DNA of 64,000 nucleotides from CAIWHR01 sp963779805 (GCA_963779805.1 CAVZZN010000016.1:496001-560000), one strand, 5' to 3'; shown: positions 9,401-18,541, counted from the stretch's first letter. Notes: generated by a model not told the origin, from the sequence alone. A program made the numbers and translations.

Positions 9401-11505
9401 AACGTGGTGTCGCCGTTGCCGGTGATTTCCGAGGTGTACGTGGGCGTCACACCGGTGGTGTTGTCGGTCACCACCACATTCGCCCGCGGAATCGACGTGT
9501 TACCGGTGTTGGTGACCTTGTACGTCCAGGTCACCGTTGCGCCGGAAGCGACGTTCGGCACACCGGTCGCGTTCGGATCGTTCGCGTCGTAACCATTCGT
9601 GTACTTGACGATGGACACGCCCGGCTTCAAGCAGTCGATCGAGCCGAAGTCTTGAGCGACGAGACCGCCGTCCGCGAAGGCAACCGCGGCCGGGTTGGGC
9701 TGCAGTTGGCATGCGCTTGCAGGTGTCTGTGCCGTACTGAGCACGGTCACCGTGACGGAACTGCCCGCCGCGATCGAGCCGAGGTTGCAGGACAGCGCGT
9801 TCGCCGCGATCGGGTTGACGCAGGAGCCTTGGGTGGTGCTCGCGGACGACCACACCAGACCGCCATTGTCAGGCAACGTGTCGAACAGGCCCACATTGGC
9901 CGCGATGCCCGTGCCCGGGTTGGTGACCTTGATCGTGAAGCTCACCTGCGTGCCCGACGTGAAGGTCCCGTTCTTCGGCAGCTTCTCGACCTTCAGTTGC
10001 GGCGGGCACGTCAGGTTGATCGTGACGGGGCCCGCCGTGTTGTTTTCGCTGTTCGCGTCGTTGCCGGAGGTGACGATCGCACGGTTGTTGATGGCCGGAC
10101 AGCTCGCCGACGTCGTGGTCGCGGACAGCGTGATCGTGCGGCTCGTCCCGGCAGCCATGGTCGGCCACAAGCAGGAGAGCGTGCCCGCAGTGATCGAGCA
10201 TGCCCCTTGATCGGGACCGCCGATCGTCCAGGTCAGGTTCGGGGGCAGCGGATCCGTCAGGATGACGTTGAACGAGTCATCGGGCCCGTTCGCGGTCACC
10301 GTGATCCGATAGGTGGCCGTAGCACCAACGGTGAGGTCCGGCGTGTCGGTGGTCTTCGTGATCGACACGTCGCCGCGCGGCGCGAACGTCACGTGCTCCC
10401 ACTGCCTGATCACCTGGATGCCGGAATCGGGGGCGAATTGAAGCGGGGTGACGACCGGCGTGTTGCCCTGGAAGCTGACCACGTACAAGCCTGGTGTCGG
10501 GTGGTTGGCGCCGGAGCAGGCTGTCTGGATGTCGCTGCTCGGGCTGCCGCACGGGAATTCCTGCGTGATCAGGATCTGGTTCGCATAGGGCGCGAAGTCC
10601 GCGGCCGGTACGCGCAGGACGTGGTCGTCCTGATACGCGATGCCGAAGAAATCGGCGCCGGGCTTGATGATGTCGATGTCTTCCGCCTTGACGGGATAGC
10701 GCACGCCGTCCGGCCCGGTGAAGGAGAGGTCCCATTGCGTGACGGTACCGTCCGGCTTGATGGTGTAGATGTAGCCGTTCCTGTCGAGCTGCAGGTTGAA
10801 CGTCTCGGCGCCGGCCACGATGCTGCCGGCCCACGGACCGTAGATCGCGTTGTTCGGCAGCGTGATCATGCCTTCGAGGGCCTTGCCCGGAATGGTCGCG
10901 ACCTTGACAGCGCTGCCGTCTGCGCTGATGCGCCAGACGCCGCCGCCGTGCGGATCGTCACCATTGCCGGTCACGACGATGAGGTCGCCACCGAACGCAC
11001 AGCCGCGATCGATGTAGAAGCTGCCGCGCAGCAGGTAGGGCTCGCCCGGCAGCGACACCCAGCTCGAGTTGGCGGCAGTGCCTGGGTTGTTGAGCGCGGG
11101 TGGGAGGATGTTCCCGGCCGGGTCCATGCGGACGATTTCGCCCGGGTGACCATTGCCGGTGAACACCGTCCCCACGGGATACTGCTGGCACCCGGCGGAA
11201 CTGCGCGTGCTGGCGATCTTGAGCTCGTCGGTGAGCCCGTGCAGGGCCGAGAACTGCTGGACGGTGCCCGTCGCGACGTTGATGAGGTTGAGGTTCCATG
11301 GCTCACCGCTCGGGTAGTTCGCAGAGAGGATGAGGTTGCCCCCGTTGGGCTCGTGATAATCGATCCCGATCGGCGCGTTGCCGTTGAAATTGGAGAACGT
11401 ATTGAAATGGAGGCCTTGAGCTCCGACGCCCGCCGCCCAAATAAGGAGGGTGAGGATCAGCATTAGGCCGGAGGCCATGCCAGTAGGCTTAACGGCTCGC
11501 TTCAT
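6481..11505 (-). CDS. Large secreted DUF11-repeat protein with duplicated C-terminal module
   Basis: A 1674-residue exported protein of unknown function. Residues 1-29 form a signal peptide (hydrophobic LMLILTLLIWAAGVGA, then Q). Residues 30-375 look like a beta-propeller-type domain with repeated gly/asp strands. About 378-1300 hold seven DUF11-like Ig-fold repeats (each opening like SITKTTD, KVEKLPKNG, SIVKYTNG, TIVKYTNG, KVVKTPDG, TLTKSPKNG, TIVKTPDN and closing with a DPLP-type strand). Two of these are near-identical. The C-terminus is two copies of a module of about 185 residues with LGVTDNTEGDG, VDNIGG and ADSDITVWVGTKTDPFNNH, ending at KCP. There is no LPxTG, PEP-CTERM or other C-terminal anchor. 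The C-terminal modules recall ectodomains of exosortase-associated proteins, but that is from memory. It is isolated between IS remnants. Confidence 0.85.
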   Translation of the reverse strand: MKRAVKPTGMASGLMLILTLLIWAAGVGAQGLHFNTFSNFNGNAPIGIDYHEPNGGNLILSANYPSGEPWNLNLINVATGTVQQFSALHGLTDELKIASTRSSAGCQQYPVGTVFTGNGHPGEIVRMDPAGNILPPALNNPGTAANSSWVSLPGEPYLLRGSFYIDRGCAFGGDLIVVTGNGDDPHGGGVWRISADGSAVKVATIPGKALEGMITLPNNAIYGPWAGSIVAGAETFNLQLDRNGYIYTIKPDGTVTQWDLSFTGPDGVRYPVKAEDIDIIKPGADFFGIAYQDDHVLRVPAADFAPYANQILITQEFPCGSPSSDIQTACSGANHPTPGLYVVSFQGNTPVVTPLQFAPDSGIQVIRQWEHVTFAPRGDVSITKTTDTPDLTVGATATYRITVTANGPDDSFNVILTDPLPPNLTWTIGGPDQGACSITAGTLSCLWPTMAAGTSRTITLSATTTSASCPAINNRAIVTSGNDANSENNTAGPVTINLTCPPQLKVEKLPKNGTFTSGTQVSFTIKVTNPGTGIAANVGLFDTLPDNGGLVWSSASTTQGSCVNPIAANALSCNLGSIAAGSSVTVTVLSTAQTPASACQLQPNPAAVAFADGGLVAQDFGSIDCLKPGVSIVKYTNGYDANDPNATGVPNVASGATVTWTYKVTNTGNTSIPRANVVVTDNTTGVTPTYTSEITGNGDTTFNPGEVWLYTATGTALNLTLAPPAGVHTVANSCTANGTQPPRTAYTNIGTVTIPGTSASDPSSYCNPPAPAVTIVKYTNGSDANDPNATGVPNVASGATVTWTYKVTNTGNTSIPRANVVVTDNTTGVTPTYTSEITGNGDTTFNPGEVWLYTATGTALNLTLAPPAGVHTVANSCTANGTQPPRTAYTNIGTVTIPGASATDPSSYCNPPPQLKVVKTPDGDTFAQGSQLTFTIVVSNPAPAGSATATNVKLADVLPVNGGLTWTTATTTQGTCVNPIVGNALDCSLGNIAPQGSVTVTVKTAATTPTGACQLQSNPAAIAAADGGLTARDSGSLNCTPLGSFTLTKSPKNGTYNIGDNISFTMVVTSTGPGTANNVVLNDPLPTLGNLNTWTISTNPGAVCTIVSNVLNCPFGNLANGQTRTVVVATNAAAGANATACTGAKLNNTATLTGTGLSNRIDTGDYTCQPPSITIVKTPDNASLNPGDTMKFTIVVTSGGPGVAHNVVVNDPLPTKGGVLSWTFDTGGNPGNACTIVNDVVNCPFGDLAGGQVRTIVVKTTTGMPAGVCDGSKITNTAAVTTNDAGTKTDTGDYTCVCAPSEFVFSGNTATSGTAGNIRTFTANGISVKASGFSRNTTTGAWSNAYLGLYSLGLGVTDNTEGDGSNNRHVVDNIGGTVNYVLFEFSSSVIVDRAFLDYLGADSDITVWVGTKTDPFNNHLTLSDALLAGLAVKENNDTTVGSGSRWADLNAGNVVGNVLIIGAREGGTNDSFKINKLDTKCSAGSCVATSYQFTGNTASSGTLGNIRQFAFDNGVSVKASAFSRVNGTNGAWAAAYLGVYGPGLGVTDNTEGDGASPKHKVDNIGGTNNYVLFEFTQPVIVTRTFLDSIGADSDMSVWVGTKTDPFNNHQTLSDSLLSSLGLYEENLTSTTVTSRWADVNAGKVSGNVLVISALATDTTPEDAFKISKLNLKCP
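6484..7613 (-). repeat. Duplicated C-terminal module within the DUF11 protein gene
   Basis: Two in-frame units of about 565 bases (approximately 7050-7613 and 6484-7049) encode modules that share LGVTDNTEGDG, VDNIGGT.NYVLFEF, ADSD..VWVGTKTDPFNNH and RWAD.NAG. Divergence is much higher than between the 429-base repeats upstream, so this duplication is older. Confidence 0.8.
8781..9638 (-). repeat. Tandem 429-bp DNA repeat in the DUF11 region
   Basis: Two nearly identical copies, each 143 codons, offset by exactly 429 bases (for example AGTAGCTCGA at 8781 and 9210, and GTACTTGACGATGG at 9172 and 9601). Differences are a handful of bases. Near-identity implies recent duplication or gene conversion, and the region may expand or contract. 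Confidence 0.9.
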
Positions 11506-12168
11506 TGTGTTCTCCCTCGATTCGAGTTATCGGGCCGACTGCCTGGTGTTTGGCCGACGCCGGGTTGCACGCATCCGCGCTCCCATGTCTTGACATGGAT
11601 GCGTTCTCACGGAAGTCGGAAAGGCAACGATCGTTCCATGAATCGCAACCCTTTGTGATGCCTAGCATTTGGCGCACGACATGTCCCTGAGGTCGAGCAC
11701 TCCTGTAAGGTTGGTCGACACTGCATCGGCGCGCAACTCAGCGCTTCGTGGCGACGACGCTCTACACACGTGCACTTGGTAGACGACAACCCGTGGTCGC
11801 TTTCTCTGGCTGTCTGGAGCAGTGGAGGATGGTCTCGGCGTTCGCGACGCGAGCACGCGGTTGCGCAATGCACGCCGTTCGGTGCGCAGAGAGTGGCCCG
11901 GGCCCACTTGCACGGAGACGGCCCATGGCGTTCCCTGAAGAACGCGGCCGGCCGGCGGAGCGTGCGCTGGCCGCGGTGGTGCAGGAAGCCCACGTGGACG
12001 GAACGTCGACGCGCTGTCTACGAATGCGTAGAGGCGCCCGGATCGACAGGCGCCGGGTGGCGCGGAGCGCCTGGCGGCGACATCCCCCCGCCGTGGCGGA
12101 GCCGCTGTTGGCGATCGCGTTCCCGCGGCGTGAGCGTCTGGGCAAGTCACCGTACCCGGCGGCCCAGC
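11506..12168. other. Non-coding stretch upstream of the DUF11 gene
   Basis: No supported gene. The part next to 11505 is the presumed promoter region of the DUF11 protein gene, but no clear -35/-10 pair was identified. The right end (about 12130-12168) is likely the terminal part of the IS66 remnant. Confidence 0.5.
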
Positions 12169-12900
12169 TTAGGTCAGACGCGACGCCGGTACCCAACTCT
12201 GGGGTAGCAGGTCGTGCACCCGGCTCGCAGGCTGGGTGGGCTGCCGCTCGAGGACATCCTTGAGGTACTGGTAGGGATCGTGGCCTCGAGCGCCTCAACG
12301 CGATCGGCCGGATCCGATTTTCCACCCAGTTGTTGTCGATTGGCAGAGCACCGTCATCGAGGAATCGCGTCAGCGCAGGCCATCGGCCCAAGCTTGTACT
12401 CGATGGCCTTCATGTCGGTTCCGGCCGTCGCTTTCTGCCACTGCACCAGCAGCCATTCGCGCAACTTGTCCGCGATAGGCTCCGACTCCAGTTGTCGCAG
12501 CCGCGCTCTTCGACACCGAGCTCCCGTGCCCGACGTTCGACCTCATAGAGTGCACCGAACAACTTCAGTGCCTCCTCCGCCAACGGGCTTGTGTGGTTGA
12601 TCCACAGCTCGTTGAACTTTCTGCGTGCGTGGGCGAGGCAGCCGACCTCGGTCACGCCGGCCGCGATAGCGCTTTGTATCCGGAGCAGTCGGCGCAAGTC
12701 AGCTTGCCCGACCGAGGCTCGAGAAACGCCTTCGGATGCACCGCGCCGCGGCCATCCGCGAAGTCGTACACGACCACCTGGTCGCGACCACGCTCGGCAT
12801 CGAATTGGGTCGAGCTATAGCTCCAGATGAACGCCCGGTGCGTTCGGCCCTTGCCGGGCGTGAGCATCGCCACCGGCGTTTCGTCGGCGTACAGCACCGC
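12169..12900 (-). pseudogene. IS66-family transposase (TnpC) remnant
   Basis: Minus-strand pieces in different frames give the C-terminal half of an IS66 TnpC in the correct order: LYADETPVAMLTPGKGRTHR and FIWSYSSTQFD near 12790-12897, GCLAHARRKFNELWINHTSP and EEALKLFGALYEVE near 12540-12640, ALTRFLDDGALPIDNNWVEN near 12330-12380, and HDPYQYLKDVLERQP running to the stop TAA at 12169. Several frame breaks and internal losses separate them, and the N-terminal half is missing. The fragment stops 33 bases from the end of pilY1, so the insertion or later deletion reached the edge of the pilin operon. Confidence 0.85.
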
Positions 12901-12933
12901 TCGGGTGCGCAGTGCGGGTGCGCAGTGGCGCCG

Positions 12934-15900
12934 TTACGGCGAAACCAGCCCCCAGCTGATGCGGTGCCGGCTTGCCGTACCCTGGCCCAGATTGATGTTG
13001 TAGCTCTGCACGCCGCCGCTCATCGTCGTGACTTGAACCGAGACCGGGGGCGTGGAGACGCTCGCCGTCGGATCCGCCTGCACCATCGCCACGCCCGCGA
13101 TGCCGGCGCCGATGCTGACGCTCGCGACAGCCGCGCCGCCGGAGGACAGGAGCGCCGAATTGCCGGTGGTCAGGTCGCGTGCGTACAGCGTCGACGTCAG
13201 CGCGGCGGAACACGGGTCCGACCCCGGTTTCGAAAACGCGTACGCGACGACATTGACATCCGAATAGACGTCGCTGTTGATCTTCTGGCTTGAATCGATC
13301 GCGTCCTGGTACCAACCGCGGCCGGCCCCGCCGGCGCCGAAGCCCGAAACGCTGATGGCAGACACGGCGTTGAGGTCGGCCCGCGAGTAGGGTGTGGACG
13401 GAGCCGGCTCCGGTGTCGCGATGGTGCCGTCCTTGATCACGTACAGCGTATTGGTCATCGATGTGTCGGCAAGGTCCGGCTGATCGAGCAGCTTGCCGGT
13501 GCCGACGAAGATGTAGCGATCGACGTAGTTGTTCTGGTCGATTTCGATCCGAACGCCGGTCGTTATCGGCTGCACCGTGCCGCTGGCATCCTTCAGCGTG
13601 GCGATCTTCTCGGCCTTCCACTTGCTCGGGTCGGCGTTCGAAAGATCGAACCGCCACACGTTCCCCTTGAGATCGCCGCCGTATGCCTGCAGCACGTAGG
13701 GATTCTGGCGGCTGGACGTAAAGGCGCGGATGGTGCTGAGCCCGGTCGGGCTGGTGTCGGTGCCGGTATCGCCCGGCAGCGCGATCTTCTTGAGCAGCTC
13801 GCCAGACTTGCCTCCCGCGTTCGGGTTGAGGACGTACAGGAAGCCCTTGCCACCTGGATTGTTGTATCCCGAGGGAACCAGCACGACCCAGCCGTAGGCC
13901 GCAGTTTTCACCAGCGTCGGCGGGTCGAAGACGTAGCCCAGGTTGGTCTCGGTGAATTCCCACAGCACCTTCGTGGCGGCCGTTGTCTCCGTGTCGGAGG
14001 ACGAAGCCGGCGGCGGCAGCCCGACCGGGTTGGTGACGTCCAGGGCGTAGATCGCGCGACCGCCGGCACCAAGGCCGCCCACCAGTATCGTGCGCCAATC
14101 GTTACCGCTTTGCGGGGGGGTGGACGTCTTGGTGTTCTTGAAATCGACATCCACGACGCGCGGCGTCGCATTGACGTAGAACTTGTGCGCGTACGCCGGA
14201 ATGCCGCCGCGACGGAAGGCGAGAGCCCCGAGCTGGAACGCCGGGGCGGGCGCGTGGGCCGAATCGTTCGGGTCGCCTCCGCTGTACAACGCCTTCGGGA
14301 TATAGGCCCAGGTCTCCACGCCGCCACCGGTCGTCGTGTCGTTGAAGGCATGCAGCATGCCGTCGTTGGCGCCGACGTAGACCGTCGGCGCGCGCGACGC
14401 ATTTGCGGCCTTGAACGCGTTGTAGCCGGGATTGGGGGAGCCCGCCGCCCCGCTGTCGTAATAAGGCCCGTTGGGCGGACCCACCGGGACCGCGGCCGAG
14501 TACACGATGTCGCCGAGAATGTGCGATCGGATCCGGAAGCACGCCGTGCACGGCCCCTCGTTCGACTGGTCGCCACGCAGGTAATTCAGGACGGATTGCG
14601 CCGTGGGCGGCGACGGGACGCTGCTCCAACCGGCGACGAGGGACGACTGCTGCGCCACGGACAGGTTGGCGCGCCGGAACGGCACCGCATTGTTGCTCGA
14701 ATCGTTGATGGTTACGATCCGGCGCTGCGTATCCCAGCCGTTCATGGTGCCGACGACGGCCGCCTGCGCATCCAATTGCGTCGCGGCCGACCAGACCGGT
14801 GCGTTGATGGGATTGCCGTCGGCATCGACGGGAAGCACGCCGGTGGTGAGGTCGATCGCGTACTTCTTCACGTCGCCCCACAGGCCCGCTTCATAGCTCG
14901 TCTCGTACGCGTACTGGTTGCTCGTGCTCAGTTGCGGCCCGCCGAGGCCCACCGCCGTGCCGGTGCCCGACTGATCGGTGAAGTCGGCGAGCGAAGCGAC
15001 GAGGGTCTCGGCCAGCTGACGCGAGTTGTCCGCGTTGAAATACTTGCCCCGACTGTTGATGGCCGCATGCCACATGTCGTCGACGCTCTCCAGTCCGCCC
15101 GCTCCCGTGGCCGGCGGCCACTTCGCGGTGCCGGCGGTGATCGCGTTGATCCCGTCCGGATAGCTGATCGAGCCTCTGGCGCCAATCGTCAGGCCGTAGA
15201 AGGTGAGGTGTTGCCACGGTGCAACCGAGTCCTTCACCATGTTGGGGACCGACGGACGCAGGTCCCGGATCCAGTAGTACATCGTAAGGTCCGCCATGCT
15301 GTTCGTGGTCGCGGTCGAGCCCTCGTAGTACGGCCGCGGGAAGGTCGAGCCGGGAGTGAAGCCCGTGTTGCCCGGTAGGTTGGGCAGCGCAGGGACGGTC
15401 TTGTCGTTGTCGCCCCGGCTCGTGGAGCCGAGCGTGGCGTTCCAGTACCCGTCCGTCGACATCAGGTGATAGTTCGGCTGGCACCTGCCCGTGCTCGGGT
15501 CGAGCGGATCGGTGGCGCCCGGTAGCCCCGTCGCTGCCAGGTTTCCGGAGAACAGCTCGCCGATGCGCCACAGCGCATCCGGCAAGGGCGTGCCATTGGT
15601 CGGAGACACCTTGTACAGGTTCGTGAACCACGACGTCTTGTTCGCCGTCGTGAAGTCGTTGACGTTCGTGAACAGCGTGCGGTTCTCCCACAGCGTGTGA
15701 AAGCCGACCCGCGAGTTCTGGTCGAGGGCGGAGAAGGCGATGCCGGCGGCTCCCTTCATCGCCTGGACCCGAGTCCGGTAGAACGCGTACCACTTGGCGA
15801 AATTCGCCATCTCCTGCGCGTACGTGCGCCCGCTTGGATTCGATGCCGCCACGCCGTTCACGAGGATGCCCGACGACAGGATGTCGACGCGCGTGAAGGC

Positions 15901-16806
15901 CGTCGGATCGAAGGTCAGCGACGAACTCGTGCCGTAGCGGACATACTTGCGGCTGGTCGAGGTCCAGAGGTTCGAGCAGGGGGTGGTACCCCAGCCGGAA
16001 GAGTCCTTGGCCGCGCAGAACTGGACCTGCGAAATCCTGTAGTAGTACGGAGCGCCGTTGTAGGTGATCGGTTTGGTGAATCTGCACGTCTGGCCGCTCG
16101 AACAGGTTTGGGTGCTGTTTGGGTAGTTGTAGCCCGCGGCGACCGCCTGGTAGGTGGTTCCGCTGACGGTTTTCTTGTTGTAGCGGCGGCCGTTGCGGCG
16201 ACAGTACGATCCGTCGCCGTCCGCCGTGGCCTTCTGGGCCGTCGTCGGTGCCGAGCCCAGGCACCAGATGGTATCCGGATACCCTGTGAGCAGATTGATC
16301 GTCGTTCCGCTGTTCCCGCCCGGATAGCCCGCATAGGCGTCGTCGTACACCGCGCTCCACGGGCCCGAGCAGGCGGTGTTGGTGCCCTCGCACGGAAGGT
16401 CGGTCCCGTCGGCCTTCTTTCCAGGCGTGAAGTCGGTCGTGGGATCGTAGTAGAGTTGGTTGTAGTCGGCGCTGCGGATCGGCGGATCGTACTTGCTGAT
16501 CACATAGCCGGAATAAAGCGCCGAGGTCGCCCCACCACACTGGTCTTCACGGCAATGGTAGACGGGCGTGAAACCGTCCGGCGGTACGTAGCCGACGTAG
16601 TCCGGCAGGAAATCCCAACCCATGCTGCCCGAGTCGTCCATGGTGAGCATGATGTTCGGCTTCACCGGATTGAGTCCCTGGATCGGGACCTCGGCCAGGG
16701 TCGGCGATATCGTGGCGGCGAGGACAGCCATCGGCTCGAGGAGCAGCATGGCGGCCACGATGGCAGCGCAGAGGTTCCTGCTTGCGGATTGGCGGAGAAC
16801 GATCAT
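12934..16806 (-). CDS. pilY1: PilY1-type pilus tip adhesin/assembly protein
   Basis: A 1290-residue exported protein of the type IV pilus tip complex, last gene of the operon. Start ATG 16806 has AGGAG nine bases upstream. A longer in-frame reading toward 17553 runs through pilX out of frame and is rejected. Residues 1-31 form a signal peptide. Residues 51-63 contain a von Willebrand factor A metal site DDSGSM (Asp57, Ser59, Ser61), and the following 600 residues are Cys- and Tyr-rich. The C-terminal part is the PilY1/PilC beta-propeller (VYVGANDGMLHAFND, VLVPSGYNN, GGDLKGNVWRFDL). The calcium loop that normally precedes the GDL motif is not recognisable here. Family members promote pilus extension, surface sensing and adhesion. 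Confidence 0.93.
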   Translation of the reverse strand: MIVLRQSASRNLCAAIVAAMLLLEPMAVLAATISPTLAEVPIQGLNPVKPNIMLTMDDSGSMGWDFLPDYVGYVPPDGFTPVYHCREDQCGGATSALYSGYVISKYDPPIRSADYNQLYYDPTTDFTPGKKADGTDLPCEGTNTACSGPWSAVYDDAYAGYPGGNSGTTINLLTGYPDTIWCLGSAPTTAQKATADGDGSYCRRNGRRYNKKTVSGTTYQAVAAGYNYPNSTQTCSSGQTCRFTKPITYNGAPYYYRISQVQFCAAKDSSGWGTTPCSNLWTSTSRKYVRYGTSSSLTFDPTAFTRVDILSSGILVNGVAASNPSGRTYAQEMANFAKWYAFYRTRVQAMKGAAGIAFSALDQNSRVGFHTLWENRTLFTNVNDFTTANKTSWFTNLYKVSPTNGTPLPDALWRIGELFSGNLAATGLPGATDPLDPSTGRCQPNYHLMSTDGYWNATLGSTSRGDNDKTVPALPNLPGNTGFTPGSTFPRPYYEGSTATTNSMADLTMYYWIRDLRPSVPNMVKDSVAPWQHLTFYGLTIGARGSISYPDGINAITAGTAKWPPATGAGGLESVDDMWHAAINSRGKYFNADNSRQLAETLVASLADFTDQSGTGTAVGLGGPQLSTSNQYAYETSYEAGLWGDVKKYAIDLTTGVLPVDADGNPINAPVWSAATQLDAQAAVVGTMNGWDTQRRIVTINDSSNNAVPFRRANLSVAQQSSLVAGWSSVPSPPTAQSVLNYLRGDQSNEGPCTACFRIRSHILGDIVYSAAVPVGPPNGPYYDSGAAGSPNPGYNAFKAANASRAPTVYVGANDGMLHAFNDTTTGGGVETWAYIPKALYSGGDPNDSAHAPAPAFQLGALAFRRGGIPAYAHKFYVNATPRVVDVDFKNTKTSTPPQSGNDWRTILVGGLGAGGRAIYALDVTNPVGLPPPASSSDTETTAATKVLWEFTETNLGYVFDPPTLVKTAAYGWVVLVPSGYNNPGGKGFLYVLNPNAGGKSGELLKKIALPGDTGTDTSPTGLSTIRAFTSSRQNPYVLQAYGGDLKGNVWRFDLSNADPSKWKAEKIATLKDASGTVQPITTGVRIEIDQNNYVDRYIFVGTGKLLDQPDLADTSMTNTLYVIKDGTIATPEPAPSTPYSRADLNAVSAISVSGFGAGGAGRGWYQDAIDSSQKINSDVYSDVNVVAYAFSKPGSDPCSAALTSTLYARDLTTGNSALLSSGGAAVASVSIGAGIAGVAMVQADPTASVSTPPVSVQVTTMSGGVQSYNINLGQGTASRHRISWGLVSP

Positions 16807-16841
16807 TGTGGAACTCCTGAGGACTCGAGGCGCCGGGTGGC

Positions 16842-17483
16842 CTACCTCAACAGCGCCTGCGCGTAGGACACGGTGTTGCGCGGGCCTTCGACTCGAACCG
16901 TGACGCGGTAGTACGCGTCGCCAGGCCGGACCAGGCCGGTGTAGTGCTGCGTTCCTGCGTCGGCGCCAAGGGTGCCGGTGGACACGTTGCAGTTGCTGCG
17001 CAGCGCCGGCCCGGTGGTGAGGCACATCCGCTCGATGACGTAACAGCTCTTGTTGCTGGCGGCGTCGGCGGCCACCAAGCCGGCAGCGAGGCCCGTGCCG
17101 GAGCAGCCGTTGTCGCTCAACAGCAAGTCGGGAATCTTCGGCACGGCGGTGTTCGCAGCCAGGCAACTGCCCGTGGTGCTGCGAACGCAGGCGTAATAGT
17201 TCTGCGCCGGCGCGTGCCGGGTCCGGTCGAGCGTCGACGAAGCGTCCCACAACGCGTGAATCGCGCCCTCGATGCCGCGGTCCGCCGCCGATGTGGCTGC
17301 CTGCTTCAGCACGAGGTTGGCTGTCGCCGTCGTTGCCGCATCGGTGGAACGCAGCAGCGCGATGCCGGCAACGGCCATCACCACCATTACCAGCAGGGCA
17401 ATGAACAGCACGATGCCCTGTTGCCGCTGCAGGCCTGGTGCGCGACCACCGGTGTGCCGATCCGATGCGAGCCTCGGGCTCAT
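16842..17483 (-). CDS. pilX: Minor pilin PilX
   Basis: A 213-residue minor pilin. ATG 17483 overlaps the pilW stop as ATGA and has GGAA about 7 bases upstream. A start at 17495 would add four residues and has no ribosome site. The prepilin peptidase site is QQG/IVLFIALLVMVV at about residue 23, followed by a hydrophobic helix. As usual for PilX, the Glu at +5 is absent. TATANLVLKQAATSAADRGI follows, then a Cys-rich globular part. It likely forms part of the PilVWX-FimT priming complex with PilY1. Confidence 0.88.
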   Translation of the reverse strand: MSPRLASDRHTGGRAPGLQRQQGIVLFIALLVMVVMAVAGIALLRSTDAATTATANLVLKQAATSAADRGIEGAIHALWDASSTLDRTRHAPAQNYYACVRSTTGSCLAANTAVPKIPDLLLSDNGCSGTGLAAGLVAADAASNKSCYVIERMCLTTGPALRSNCNVSTGTLGADAGTQHYTGLVRPGDAYYRVTVRVEGPRNTVSYAQALLR

Positions 17484-18541
17484 GATGCGTTCCATATGGC
17501 GTTTCGCAATGGAACGATCGTTTCCAGCACCTTGTAGCGATAGTGCTGCTCATCGTCCGTGAGCGTCATCGAAAGTGCGCACGGGGACGGCGAACAGAAC
17601 ATCCCCAGCGGACCCGGCGTCACGGCGCCGGTTTCGTATGTTTCGCTGCGGGTGACGATAGCCACGCGCACTGCCCGGATCTGCTGCCACGTCGCCAACG
17701 GCTGAGACGGGAGGTTGGCAGCGGACCAGATCCCTGTTGCCGGCTGCCACGTGTCCACCGTTCCGTCGCTGTCGGTGTCGAGGCCGTACATCGCCTTCAG
17801 GTTGACGACGTCCGCGACCACGGCGGTCGCCTGCTGCGCGGTGGGAAGCAGACTCTGCGTCGTCAGCGTCGCGTTGGTCGGATCGACCGAATACAGGATT
17901 CGACCGAATCGGCCCGGCTGTCCCAGGTTGACCAGCGACGCGGTGACCGCGCTGTACGTCGCCGACGTATTGTTGCCGGGTGTCGATGTGGGCGTGTGCG
18001 AGATCGTCGCGATGCCCGACGTGGGCGAGACGGAGATCCCGGCGGAATTGATGGTCGACAGCGTGCAGTTCGTGCCCTGCACGGCGACGATCAGGTCCTT
18101 CGTACTGAAGGCGGCCGGTCCCGACACCTGGTACGCGTCGGGGGGTGAATTGCCCACCACGGCATTGGTCAGAAACGGCGTCGGGGTCGGCAGCGGGCTG
18201 CCGCCGTAGAACACCGTCACCGTGTCCGGGTCGTTGTCGGTGGCGCCCGCGGACACGGTCACCGGAATCGGACGCGCTGCCGCGCAGCCGCTCAACGCCG
18301 TGGCCGATGTGGCGATGACGTTTCCGGCCATCGAGAGATCCTGACCGAGCACGTACAGTCCGTAGATCGCGCTCTGCTGCGCGTCGCTGCCCGCCGTGAT
18401 CGTACGTTTCCGGCCCTCGCTGACCTGGTAGGCCTGCAGGATGATCATCACGACCAGCATGCTGATCACGAGGCCGACCATCACCTCGACGATGCCGAAT
18501 CCGCCCTCGTTCGACGACCTTGGCGAAGCGCGCGCGCTCAC
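17480..18541 (-). CDS. pilW: Minor pilin PilW
   Basis: A 353-residue minor pilin. Start is GTG 18541, overlapping the pilV stop (GTGA). The class III signal is NEGG/FGIVEVMVGLVIS, with Glu at +5, and the helix is VISMLVVMIILQAYQ. The rest is a large beta-rich domain (SAGISVSPTSGIATISHT, AVRVAIVTRSETYE). Length and position between pilV and pilX fit PilW. The 4-base overlaps on both sides suggest coupled translation. Confidence 0.88.
   Translation of the reverse strand: MSARASPRSSNEGGFGIVEVMVGLVISMLVVMIILQAYQVSEGRKRTITAGSDAQQSAIYGLYVLGQDLSMAGNVIATSATALSGCAAARPIPVTVSAGATDNDPDTVTVFYGGSPLPTPTPFLTNAVVGNSPPDAYQVSGPAAFSTKDLIVAVQGTNCTLSTINSAGISVSPTSGIATISHTPTSTPGNNTSATYSAVTASLVNLGQPGRFGRILYSVDPTNATLTTQSLLPTAQQATAVVADVVNLKAMYGLDTDSDGTVDTWQPATGIWSAANLPSQPLATWQQIRAVRVAIVTRSETYETGAVTPGPLGMFCSPSPCALSMTLTDDEQHYRYKVLETIVPLRNAIWNAS

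Noticed and set aside
7891..11466. Plus-strand open frame of 1191 codons opposite the DUF11 gene
   Set aside because: Arg/Val/Gly-rich antisense shadow with no motif; the opposite strand has a signal peptide and ordered repeats.
11662..12263. Several frames of 130-210 codons on both strands left of the IS66 remnant
   Set aside because: No conserved motif, no ribosome site, and overlap on both strands with similar length.
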